In this document: positions 56,568 through 64,000 of the stretch, piece after piece
Layout: each line of letters starts with the position of its first letter
Numbering within the stretch: position 1 is the stretch's first letter
Source: Lacinutrix mariniflava
Lineage (GTDB): Bacteria; Bacteroidota; Bacteroidia; Flavobacteriales; Flavobacteriaceae
Length of the DNA stretch: 64,000 nt
Assembly (NCBI RefSeq): GCF_001418015.1
Contig: NZ_LIQG01000018.1
Coordinates: 1-64,000 of the forward strand
Direction: 5' to 3'
Made by a program: the position numbers and the translations under genes
The notes under the pieces: generated by a model
The model's input: only the letters and a program-made list of their open reading frames with translations
What the model was told of the DNA's origin: nothing
The model's database searches: none

Positions 56568-58100
56568 TTAGCTAGTAACGCCATAATTATTCAAAAACAA
56601 CTCTTCTATTTCAACATCAACATCATTTAAAAATTGAATTGACGCTTCAATATCATCATGCAAGACTCTATCTTTTTTCACAAAAGACACATCTTTTCTA
56701 TACGCCTCTAAAAAGGATTCTAGAAATGGAGATGTTTTTAATGGGTTTCTAAAAGCAATAGCTTGACTAGCATTCATTAATTCTATAGCAATTACACGCT
56801 CTACATTAGTAATTAATCTAAAAGCTTGTGTTGCTGCGTTTGCTCCCATACTAACATGGTCTTCTTGTCCATTACTAGAAACAATACTATCTACACTTGC
56901 AGGTGTTGCCAATTGCTTGTTCGCGCTTACAATACTTGCTGCCGTATATTGCGGAATCATAAATCCAGAATTTAAACCTGGATTATCTACTAAAAATGCT
57001 GGTAAACCTCTTAACCCAGAAACTAATTGAAAAACGCGACGCTCTGATATATTACCAATTTCTGCCATAGCAATTTTTAAGTAATCTAATGCTAAAGCCA
57101 GTGGCTGCCCATGAAAATTTCCGCCAGAAATAATTAAATCTTCTTCAGGAAAAATGTTAGGATTATCCGTTACCGAATTAATTTCAGTTAAAATAACCTT
57201 TTCAACAAAGTCTAAAGTATCTTTTGTTGCACCATGAACTTGTGGAATACATCTAAAAGAATAAGGATCTTGAACATGCTCTTTCTCTCTAGTAATAAGC
57301 TCGCTTCCTTTTAAGAATTCATTAAAACGTCTTGCTACTTTTAGTTGCCCTGGATGTGGACGTACTTGGTGAACCAAATCATGAAATGGTTCTATTCTAC
57401 CATCAAAAGCATCCAACGATATACACGCAATAACATCTGCTAAATAAGACGTTTTATGAGACATTAAAAGAAGATATACGCCATAAGCACTCATAAACTG
57501 TGTTCCGTTTAAAAGCGCCAAACCTTCTTTTGCTTCTAATTTTACAGGTTCCCAACCAAATTTTTTGAGTATTGTACTTGCTTTTACTTCTTTTTTATCG
57601 TGTACTACTTTTCCTTTACCTAATAATGGTAGCGCCAAATGCGCTAAAGGTGCTAAATCTCCAGAAGCTCCAAGAGATCCTTGAGTAAATACAAACGGAA
57701 AAACATCATTATTAAAAAAATCTATTAATCTATTTACAGTAGCTAGTTGTACACCACTATGTCCATAACTTAACGATTGTATTTTTAATAATAACATTAC
57801 TTTTACTACACTTTCCGGGACACGATCACCTGTTCCGCAAGCATGAGACATTACTAAGTTCTCTTGTAATTTAGTTAAATCTTTTTTAGAAATCTCTACA
57901 TTATATAAAGAACCAAAGCCTGTATTAATACCATAGAATGGCTTATCTGCCTCACTTAATTTCTTATCTAAATATGTTTTACATGTTTCTATTTTTTGAA
58001 TAGATTCTTTAGAAAGCTTAAGTTTTTTTTTGTCTTTAAAAATATTGTAGATCGTTACAATGTCAAGTTTATCTGATGATATATAATGGAATGTGCTCAT
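56568..58100 (-). CDS. hutH: Histidine ammonia-lyase
   Basis: 510 residues of the aromatic amino acid lyase family. The MIO cofactor-forming triad is Ala145-Ser146-Gly147 in GSLGASGDLAPLAH; YGINTGFGSL (57-66) supplies the catalytic Tyr loop. The other hut genes are not adjacent. Family members also include tyrosine ammonia-lyases; the size and SHACGTG segment fit HutH better. It deaminates histidine to urocanate. Its stop touches that of the convergent paralogue gene. Confidence 0.88.
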   Translation of the reverse strand: MSTFHYISSDKLDIVTIYNIFKDKKKLKLSKESIQKIETCKTYLDKKLSEADKPFYGINTGFGSLYNVEISKKDLTKLQENLVMSHACGTGDRVPESVVKVMLLLKIQSLSYGHSGVQLATVNRLIDFFNNDVFPFVFTQGSLGASGDLAPLAHLALPLLGKGKVVHDKKEVKASTILKKFGWEPVKLEAKEGLALLNGTQFMSAYGVYLLLMSHKTSYLADVIACISLDAFDGRIEPFHDLVHQVRPHPGQLKVARRFNEFLKGSELITREKEHVQDPYSFRCIPQVHGATKDTLDFVEKVILTEINSVTDNPNIFPEEDLIISGGNFHGQPLALALDYLKIAMAEIGNISERRVFQLVSGLRGLPAFLVDNPGLNSGFMIPQYTAASIVSANKQLATPASVDSIVSSNGQEDHVSMGANAATQAFRLITNVERVIAIELMNASQAIAFRNPLKTSPFLESFLEAYRKDVSFVKKDRVLHDDIEASIQFLNDVDVEIEELFLNNYGVTS

Positions 58101-58190
58101 TTAGTTAGATTAAAGTATTTCAAAAATGAAGATATGTTAATTATTCTGCAAATAATATTAATAATTTATGAGAATCTCTAATAATCTTCT

Positions 58191-58198
58191 ACTTTTGG
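58191..58198 (+). promoter_or_regulatory. -7 promoter box of the TlpA-like gene
   Basis: TACTTTTG fits the TAnnTTTG consensus exactly and lies 26 bp before the ATG at 58225. The -33 element is not clear. Confidence 0.4.
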
Positions 58199-58224
58199 GA
58201 AAAACTTTTTAATAAATAAGTAAA

Positions 58225-59274
58225 ATGAAAAAAATAGTATTGGCATTATCTATCTTAACAATAGTAGCTTGCAAAGAGGAAGCACCTAAAGATTATCTTA
58301 TCTTTTCCGGGAAAATTGAAAATCAAAGTAGTGACTCTTTATATGTTTTCCAAGGTAGAGCATTTGCTAAAACAATAAAAGTTGCAGAAAATGGTACATT
58401 TAATGACACTTTAAAAGTGGCTACAGGAATGTATGGTATTTATGATGGTAACAAAAATAACAAGACTAATAATCTATTTTTTAAAAACGGAAATGATTTA
58501 AAATTAGAGCTAGATGCTAACGAATTTAATGAATCATTAAAATTCTCAGGTAAAGGAGCAGATGATAATAACTATTTTCTTAAAAAATCTAAGATGCAAG
58601 AAAATTTATTTGAGCCAAGTCTTTTTGATCTTGAGGAAGTAGATTTTAATGCAAAAGTTGTGGAAATGGAAAAAGAATTAAATTCTTTTTTAGAAAGCAA
58701 TTCTAAAAACCTTGACTCTACACTTTTAGCTAACGAAAAAATAGAAATCACTAAATTTAAAGGTGGAATTACTGGTGCCTACAAACAACAACAAGGTAGA
58801 GCTGCACAGTTTGCCTCTTATATTGGAAAGCCGTCTCCAGACTTCGATTTTGAAAATGCAAAAGGAGGAAAAACAGCTTTAGCAGATTTAAAAGGAAAAT
58901 ATGTATACATAGATGTTTGGGCAACTTGGTGCGGACCTTGTATTAGAGAAATTCCTTCATTAAAGAAAGTAGAAAAAAACTTTCATGGTAAAAATATTGA
59001 ATTTGTAAGTCTTTCTGTAGATGACGGAAGAGGATTTAAAGGAGATGCAGTTGCTGCTAAAGAAGCTTGGAAAAAAATGATAGCAGATAAAGAGTTAGGT
59101 GGAACTCAGATTATTTCAGACAATGGATGGAAATCTGATTTCGTACAAGGATTCAAAATTAACGGTATTCCTCGTTTTATCTTACTAGATCCAGCAGGAA
59201 ATGTAGTTAATGCTGATGCTCCAAGACCTTCAAGCCCTAAATTAATCGAGTTATTCGATTCTTTAGAGATGTAG
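58225..59274 (+). CDS. TlpA-like thioredoxin lipoprotein (DUF4369 + AhpC/TSA-Redoxin)
   Basis: 349 residues. A lipoprotein signal peptide ends at Cys16 (LTIVAC). Residues about 25-130 form a DUF4369-like beta domain (FSGKIENQSSDSLYVF), then a helical linker, then a thioredoxin domain (about 200-345) with the redox motif WATWCGPC (Cys236 and Cys239) and the cis-proline segment GIPRFILLDPAG. It should reduce or exchange disulfides in the periplasm, anchored in a membrane. A terminator follows. Confidence 0.93.
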   Translation: MKKIVLALSILTIVACKEEAPKDYLIFSGKIENQSSDSLYVFQGRAFAKTIKVAENGTFNDTLKVATGMYGIYDGNKNNKTNNLFFKNGNDLKLELDANEFNESLKFSGKGADDNNYFLKKSKMQENLFEPSLFDLEEVDFNAKVVEMEKELNSFLESNSKNLDSTLLANEKIEITKFKGGITGAYKQQQGRAAQFASYIGKPSPDFDFENAKGGKTALADLKGKYVYIDVWATWCGPCIREIPSLKKVEKNFHGKNIEFVSLSVDDGRGFKGDAVAAKEAWKKMIADKELGGTQIISDNGWKSDFVQGFKINGIPRFILLDPAGNVVNADAPRPSSPKLIELFDSLEM

Positions 59275-59301
59275 TATAAAAGTTTAAAGTATAAAAAAAA
59301 C

Positions 59302-59328
59302 CGAGTTAACTTATAAAAGTATAACTCG
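59302..59328. terminator. Terminator between TlpA-like gene and nnr (convergent)
   Basis: CGAGTTA (59302-59308) pairs with TAACTCG (59322-59328) over a 13-nt loop, with an A run before and a long T run after. It can serve both convergent genes. Confidence 0.75.
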
Positions 59329-59344
59329 TTGTTTTTTTTTTGAT

Positions 59345-60910
59345 CTATTTTTTCTGCTCCTTAGTATCTGCTTGTTCTACTTGCAGCGGTTCTGGTTGTT
59401 TAAACAAATCTAAATAAGCTAAACTTATACCGTCTATTACATTACTTGCAATAATACTTTGGTAGCCTAATTGCTCTATTAAAATATCGGCACTTTTACC
59501 ATGTAAATACACACCAAAAAGCGTAGCTTGTAATGGATCATAACCTTGAGAAATTAAACCGGTAAGCATTCCTGTTAAAACATCTCCTGTCCCAGCAGTT
59601 GCTAATCCAGGATTTCCCGTAGCATTTATGTATAATTTATCCTCGAAAACGGTAATTGTATTGGCACCCTTTATAACAACAATAACTTTATGTTTTTTAG
59701 CAAAAGCTTTTGTTTTCTTTAATTTATCGAAATCATCTTTCCACTTCCCAACTAACCTTTCTAATTCTTTTGGGTGTGGTGTTAAAATGGTTAATTCTGG
59801 CAATAATTTTAATAACTCCTTCTTTTTAGCCAGTACATTAATACCGTCTGCATCGATAACTAGCGGTTTTTTATTCGCCTTTAAAAACGTTTCTAAAGCA
59901 GAAGCCGTTTTAGCATCCGTACCCAAACCTACTCCAATTCCAATTACTGTTGGCTCTATATCGAAGTCTATATTTGTAATTTTTTCTTCATCTTTATCTG
60001 TAATCACCATAGCTTCTGGAAAAGCCGTTTGTAAAGGTATATAACCACATTTAGGAATATAAGCAGTTATTTTACCTGCTCCAACTGCTAACACCGCACG
60101 ACTAGCAAGTGTTACTGCTCCAATTTTGCCATAACTCCCTCCTATTATTAAACTGTGGCCAAAAGTACCTTTGTGACTATATTTTTCGCGCGGCTTATAG
60201 ATTGGTAACACTTCATTCTTACCTATTAAATCGGCTTCGGTAATAGTCTTAGATAAATATTCTGGATCAATACCAATATCTAAAACCTCCCATTGCATAG
60301 TATATTTTGCTGTTTCAGGTAAAAAGAATACTAATTTTGGTGTTTGAAAACTAAGTGTATAGCCTGCATTAACCACTGCTTCTGGGTCTTCAACGCCTTT
60401 ATCTGTATGTAATCCCGAAGGTAAATCTATAGATAAAGTAAATGCTTTTGATTCTCTAAAAAAGTTAAACAAACCTTTAACCCAAGCATCTACAGGTCTA
60501 TTTAGGCCTATTCCAAAAATTGCATCGACAACAATATCTTTTTCTTCAATATTTATAGCACTAAAATCGTCTTCACAACTTAATAAAGTTGGCCATTTTT
60601 TAGTAACATTTTTAATACGATCATAATTTACTAAAAAGTCTTTCGAGCGCTTATCACTATAATTTACAATGTATGTGTTTACGTTATAGCCATGTGTAAT
60701 TAAATGTCTTGCAACTACTAAACCATCTCCTCCATTATTACCAATACCACAAAATACATGAATTGGTACTTGAGCACCTTGCATTCTAGTATGTAACCAA
60801 TTAAAAATCTGGTTTCCTGCACGTTCCATTAAATCGGTAGAGGAAATTTTTTGTTTTTCTTGCGTTAACGTATCGCCTTCGTAAATTTGTTCTTTAGAGA
60901 ATATTTTCAT
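59345..60910 (-). CDS. nnr: Bifunctional NAD(P)H-hydrate epimerase/dehydratase
   Basis: 521 residues. The N-terminal YjeF_N epimerase domain (1-about 215) has the motif GIGNNGGDGLVVARHL; the C-terminal ADP/ATP-dependent dehydratase (about 230-500) has HSLIIGGSYGKIGAVTLA, LTPHPKELERL and NPGLATAGTGDVLTGML. The enzyme repairs damaged NADHX and NADPHX. A fused two-domain protein is usual in bacteria. It is a single gene on the minus strand, divergent from the threonine operon. Confidence 0.95.
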   Translation of the reverse strand: MKIFSKEQIYEGDTLTQEKQKISSTDLMERAGNQIFNWLHTRMQGAQVPIHVFCGIGNNGGDGLVVARHLITHGYNVNTYIVNYSDKRSKDFLVNYDRIKNVTKKWPTLLSCEDDFSAINIEEKDIVVDAIFGIGLNRPVDAWVKGLFNFFRESKAFTLSIDLPSGLHTDKGVEDPEAVVNAGYTLSFQTPKLVFFLPETAKYTMQWEVLDIGIDPEYLSKTITEADLIGKNEVLPIYKPREKYSHKGTFGHSLIIGGSYGKIGAVTLASRAVLAVGAGKITAYIPKCGYIPLQTAFPEAMVITDKDEEKITNIDFDIEPTVIGIGVGLGTDAKTASALETFLKANKKPLVIDADGINVLAKKKELLKLLPELTILTPHPKELERLVGKWKDDFDKLKKTKAFAKKHKVIVVIKGANTITVFEDKLYINATGNPGLATAGTGDVLTGMLTGLISQGYDPLQATLFGVYLHGKSADILIEQLGYQSIIASNVIDGISLAYLDLFKQPEPLQVEQADTKEQKK

Positions 60911-61037
60911 ATTTATCTTTATATGGTATTATACTTTGCAAAAAATGTTCAAGATAATTCAGTCTTAAGCAATTTAAGGACTTAAATTAAAAATTAAATT
61001 GAATAAAATTCAGAATTGTATAAAAATGATCAATTAG

Positions 61038-61079
61038 TTTTGATATTAGTGTAAAAGTAATACATTTACTAAGTATTAC
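61038..61079 (+). promoter_or_regulatory. Promoter and dyad in front of the thr leader
   Basis: TTTTG (61038-61042), 18 bp, then TACATTTA (61061-61068) resembles the Bacteroidota -33/-7 promoter. A dyad GTAATAC (61057-61063) and GTATTAC (61073-61079), 9 bp apart, covers the -7 box and the expected start site. It could be an operator or a 5' hairpin. The leader ATG is at 61089. Confidence 0.5.
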
Positions 61080-61088
61080 ACAGAAAAA

Positions 61089-61199
61089 ATGTATAACAAA
61101 ACGCTAAATATTACTATTATTCCTGCTACTTCTTTAGAAGTTACTATGGCTATGTTTACATTTTCAACTTCAATTATTATTACCCTTTTGGGTCTTTAA
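61089..61199 (+). CDS. Thr/Ile-rich leader peptide of the threonine operon (candidate attenuator)
   Basis: ATG 61089 to TAA 61199 encodes 36 residues: MYNKTLNITIIPATSLEVT and then MAMFTFSTSIIITLLGL. Thr occurs 7 times (5, 9, 14, 19, 24, 27, 32) and Ile 6 times, that is 13 of 36 residues are end products of the pathway encoded by thrA just 76 bp downstream. An ACCC-TTTT-GGGT hairpin (61182-61193) covers its last codons, and a weak hairpin with a T run lies at 61227-61246. The pattern is like the E. coli thrL leader. A clear strong terminator is not visible, so the exact mechanism is open. Confidence 0.7.
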   Translation: MYNKTLNITIIPATSLEVTMAMFTFSTSIIITLLGL

Positions 61200-61275
61200 A
61201 TAATATACACTTCCGTCTCAATTTACAGCATATTTTTACTGCTTTTCAAAAATGAATTTTATAAAATAGATACAA

Positions 61276-63720
61276 ATGCAAGTACTAAAATTTGGAGGAA
61301 CATCTGTAGGTTCTTCAAAAAACATAAATAAAGTTATTACAATATTAGAAGAATATTCTAAAAAAGACAAAGTAATTTGTGTCGTTTCTGCTATTGGTGG
61401 TATTACAGATAAACTACTTAAAGCTGGTCACTTAGCAAAGGATAATGACAAAAATTATAAATTGGAATACAAGTCTATCAAGGCTAAGCATTTAAAAGTA
61501 CTGGAAGAATTAATACCTAATAACAATACAGCAATTGTTGCTGTAATAGAAGGTAAATTAAAGAATCTTAAGAACCTTTTAGATGGTATTTTTTTAATAA
61601 ATGAATTGTCTCCTCAAACATCCGATCGTTTAGTAAGTTATGGCGAACTTTTATCGTCACTAATTATAGCAGAAACTTTAAAAGTTAGAGGCATAAATGC
61701 TTTTAGAAAAAATACACAAGAGCTTATAACTACCAACTCTAATTTTACTAAAGCTGAAGTTAAGTTTGAAACTACAAATAAAAACATACAAGATTATTTT
61801 AAAGCATCGACACAAGACGTAACAATGCTTCCTGGTTTTATTTCAAAGTCTAGCTTAGGTGAAATTACAACTCTTGGACGTGGAGGATCAGATTATACAG
61901 CAGCAATTGTAGCTGCAGCATTGCATGCCGAGAAACTTGAAATATGGACAGATGTTAGCGGAATGTATACAACAAACCCAAAACTGGTTAAACAAGCCTA
62001 TCCTATCGAGCGTATAAGCTATCATGAAGCTATGGAATTGTCACATTTTGGAGCTAAAGTCCTTTATCCTCCAACAGTACAACCTGTTTTAGACTTAAAC
62101 ATTCCCATACATATTAAAAACACATTAAAACCTGAAGATAGAGGTACTATAATTTCTAATGAAGGCAATAAAAAATCTTCAACTGCTACAGGGATTACTA
62201 ACATTAATGACATTGCTCTATTAACCTTACAAGGTAATGGTATGGTTGGTGTTCCAGGTTTTTCAAAACGTTTATTTGAAACCTTATCACAAGAGAAGAT
62301 TAATATTATTTTAATAACTCAAGCGTCTTCTGAACATTCAATATGTTTCGGTATTTCTAAAGATGATGCAAACCAAGCAGAAATAGCCATTAATCAAGCC
62401 TTTGAATATGAGATTTCTACAAGTAAAATAGATCCTATTACTGTAGAACAAAACCTCTCTATAATTGCATTAGTAGGTGATAACATGAAAAGTCACCAAG
62501 GTATTAGCGGTAAAATGTTTAGTGCCTTAGGAAAAAATAATATTAATATTAGAGCGATTGCCCAAGGTGCATCAGAAAGAAATATATCTGCTGTTATTGC
62601 AGAAAAAGATGTAGAAAAAGCACTCAATACTATTCACGAACGCTTTTTTGAAGACAATATTAAACAGTTAAATGTTTTTATAACTGGTATTGGTAATGTA
62701 GGCGAAAAGTTAATAGATCAAATTCATCAACAAAACGATTATTTAAAGAAGAACTTAAAAATCGATGTTAGAATTGTTGGTATGGCAAACTCTAAGAAAA
62801 TGATTTTTAATGCTGAAGGTATCGATCTAGATAATTGGGCAGGCAAATTTCATCATGCAGATAAATCGAGTTTAGAGGGCTTTTTAGATAAAGCCAAAGA
62901 ACTTAACTTACGTAATAGTATTTTTGTAGACATCACAGCTAACGAAGGTGTTTCAAAAATGTACGAGCACTATTTAAGAAATAGTATTGCTGTTGTTGCG
63001 TGTAATAAAATAGCATGCTCTAGTACGTATAGTAACTACAAATTATTACAAGATTTAGCACTTAAATACAATACACCTTTCTTTTACGAAACTAATGTTG
63101 GTGCAGGATTACCAATCATTAATACTTTAAATAACTTAGTAAGTTCTGGTGATAAAGTTACCAGTATTCAAGCGGTACTTTCTGGAAGTTTAAATTTTGT
63201 GTTTAATAATTTTAGTGATAAAACTAATTTTCACGACACTGTAAAACGTGCGCAATTTGAAGGCTATACAGAACCAGATCCAAGAATAGATTTAAGTGGA
63301 ATTGATGTTGCTAGAAAAATATTAATATTGGCACGTGAAAATGGAGGTGCAATGGAAATAGAATCTATAGTAAACGACTCGTTTTTAACAAAATTAAACT
63401 TAGAAAGTGATACTGTAGACGATTTTTACAAAACGCTTAAAACTGAAGAAGCACATTTTCAAAAGTTATATGCTTCAGCAAAAGCAAAAGACTGTCAATT
63501 AAAATACGTTGCCGAGTTTAAAAACGGAAACGCTAAAGTTGGATTAAAAGAAATTCCGGAAGGACATCCATTTTATAATCTAGAAGGAAAAGATAATATC
63601 GTTATGTTTTATACAGAACGTTACCCAGAGCAGCCATTAATTGTTAAAGGTGCCGGAGCTGGTGCAGATGTAACTGCTTCTGGTTTATTTGCAGATATTA
63701 TAAAAGTAGGTAGTAAATAA
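61276..63720 (+). CDS. thrA: Bifunctional aspartokinase/homoserine dehydrogenase I
   Basis: 814 residues. Aspartokinase domain (1-about 290) starts KFGGTSVGSSKNINKV and has TLGRGGSDYTAAIVA. Two ACT domains (about 315-460; SIIALVGDNM and ASERNISAVI) provide feedback control, normally by threonine. The homoserine dehydrogenase domain (about 465-814) has GIGNVGEKLIDQI and VLSGSLNFVFNNF. It catalyses two steps on the way to threonine, methionine and isoleucine. It follows a Thr/Ile-rich leader and precedes thrB. Confidence 0.97.
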   Translation: MQVLKFGGTSVGSSKNINKVITILEEYSKKDKVICVVSAIGGITDKLLKAGHLAKDNDKNYKLEYKSIKAKHLKVLEELIPNNNTAIVAVIEGKLKNLKNLLDGIFLINELSPQTSDRLVSYGELLSSLIIAETLKVRGINAFRKNTQELITTNSNFTKAEVKFETTNKNIQDYFKASTQDVTMLPGFISKSSLGEITTLGRGGSDYTAAIVAAALHAEKLEIWTDVSGMYTTNPKLVKQAYPIERISYHEAMELSHFGAKVLYPPTVQPVLDLNIPIHIKNTLKPEDRGTIISNEGNKKSSTATGITNINDIALLTLQGNGMVGVPGFSKRLFETLSQEKINIILITQASSEHSICFGISKDDANQAEIAINQAFEYEISTSKIDPITVEQNLSIIALVGDNMKSHQGISGKMFSALGKNNINIRAIAQGASERNISAVIAEKDVEKALNTIHERFFEDNIKQLNVFITGIGNVGEKLIDQIHQQNDYLKKNLKIDVRIVGMANSKKMIFNAEGIDLDNWAGKFHHADKSSLEGFLDKAKELNLRNSIFVDITANEGVSKMYEHYLRNSIAVVACNKIACSSTYSNYKLLQDLALKYNTPFFYETNVGAGLPIINTLNNLVSSGDKVTSIQAVLSGSLNFVFNNFSDKTNFHDTVKRAQFEGYTEPDPRIDLSGIDVARKILILARENGGAMEIESIVNDSFLTKLNLESDTVDDFYKTLKTEEAHFQKLYASAKAKDCQLKYVAEFKNGNAKVGLKEIPEGHPFYNLEGKDNIVMFYTERYPEQPLIVKGAGAGADVTASGLFADIIKVGSK

Positions 63721-63733
63721 AAACCGAGAATAA

Positions 63734-63779
63734 AGAAAAGAGAATATTGACTGCAATAGTTTAGTTCATTCTCTTTTCT
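63734..63779 (+). terminator. Strong hairpin between thrA and thrB
   Basis: AGAAAAGAGAAT (63734-63745) and ATTCTCTTTTCT (63768-63779) are perfect 12-bp inverted repeats with a 22-nt loop, followed by a T-rich stretch. It may be a partial terminator or an mRNA stabiliser that sets the thrA:thrB ratio. Confidence 0.55.
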
Positions 63780-63803
63780 CTATTTTCCTTTTCTTTAAAA
63801 GGC

Positions 63804-64000
63804 ATGAACGAAATTAAAATATTCTCACCAGCTACAGTAGCAAACGTCTCTTGCGGATTTGATGTTTTAGGCTTTTGCATAGACACCATTGGCGATGAAA
63901 TGGTTATTAGAAAAACGAAAGAAAAAGGCATAAAAATAACCAAAATTGTTGGTGCCGATTTACCTTTTGAAACAGAAAAAAATGTTGCTAGTGTTTCGGC
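63804..64000 (+). CDS. thrB: Homoserine kinase (N-terminal part, runs off window)
   Basis: ATG 63804 starts MNEIKIFSPATVANVSCGFDVLGF, the typical N-terminal pattern of GHMP-type homoserine kinases (IFSPATxANxxxGFDxLG). 65 codons are inside the window; the GHMP ATP loop lies beyond the edge. It phosphorylates homoserine for threonine synthesis and is expected to be followed by thrC. It is 83 bp after thrA. Confidence 0.93.
   Translation, partial: MNEIKIFSPATVANVSCGFDVLGFCIDTIGDEMVIRKTKEKGIKITKIVGADLPFETEKNVASVS

Noticed and set aside
59628-60044. 138-codon plus-strand ORF opposite nnr
   Set aside because: Shadow of the dehydratase domain of nnr, which has all family motifs.
63761-63943. 60-codon minus-strand ORF over the start of thrB
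   Set aside because: Shadow of the thrA-thrB hairpin and the conserved thrB N-terminus.

Overview
The window comes from a Bacteroidota genome, almost certainly a marine member of the Flavobacteriaceae. It is AT-rich. Several promoters match the Bacteroidota -33 TTG / -7 TAnnTTTG pattern, and Shine-Dalgarno sequences are mostly absent. Several families are typical of the group: a choice-of-anchor-L/repeat surface protein, DUF2911, DUF4159, a Lacal_2735-type small protein, a THUMP-like methyltransferase, and TamB divergent from tsaD. The gene content suggests a relative of Lacinutrix, Olleya or Psychroserpens, but this is inference and no marker gene was compared.

Layout. 1-5653 (-) is the N-terminal 1884 codons of a giant secreted repeat protein that runs off the left edge; it contains nine tandem 78-residue modules arranged as alternating A/B pairs. 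5879-8836 (-) holds a BadF-type sugar kinase, gap and pfkA. 9100-17121 holds tamB, tsaD, a TfoX-N protein, a membrane protein, a parvulin-type protein and rsmE. 17125-21620 holds DUF1223, DUF4159, a SpoU methyltransferase, an AI-2E-type permease and a THUMP-like methyltransferase. 21621-23799 is an accessory-looking patch with a lone HNH nuclease, a small basic protein and three tRNA genes (Arg-TCT, Pro-TGG, Ser-GCT). 23902-34934 holds a 7TM-HD phosphodiesterase, a thiolase, a C40 peptidase, a PIG-L/symporter locus with a 35-residue membrane peptide, MarC, a membrane protein/HTH cassette and DUF2911.

35093-47749 is a light- and DNA-damage-related cluster: TetR regulator, ABC1 kinase, flavin reductase, SDR/DUF2867, DUF2256, an Fe-S photolyase, an atypical cryptochrome/photolyase, an unknown protein, DUF2805, folE, an SDR, glutathione peroxidase, a Lacal_2735-type protein, TspO, SRPBCC and a class I photolyase. 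Two promoters 7.4 kb apart in this cluster share the same dyad operator (GTTTAAC-N14-[G/C]TTAAAC, then ATTTTG and the -7 box), which suggests one regulator controls the whole block. The genes fit together as photorepair enzymes plus flavin and pterin chromophore supply and oxidative-stress functions.

48343-59274 holds a TPR protein, gyrA, clpC, two paralogous 120-125-residue proteins of unknown function, hutH and a TlpA-like lipoprotein. 59345-64000 holds nnr and then the threonine operon (thrA, start of thrB). An apparently unannotated 36-codon Thr/Ile-rich leader peptide precedes thrA and is a strong candidate for ribosome-mediated attenuation.

The most noteworthy items are the shared operator of the photolyase cluster, the thr leader peptide, the A/B higher-order repeat of the surface protein, the atypical cryptochrome-like protein, and several genes shorter than 60 codons (DUF2256, Lacal_2735-type, symporter-associated peptide). 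No CRISPR array, rRNA, insertion sequence or prophage was seen.
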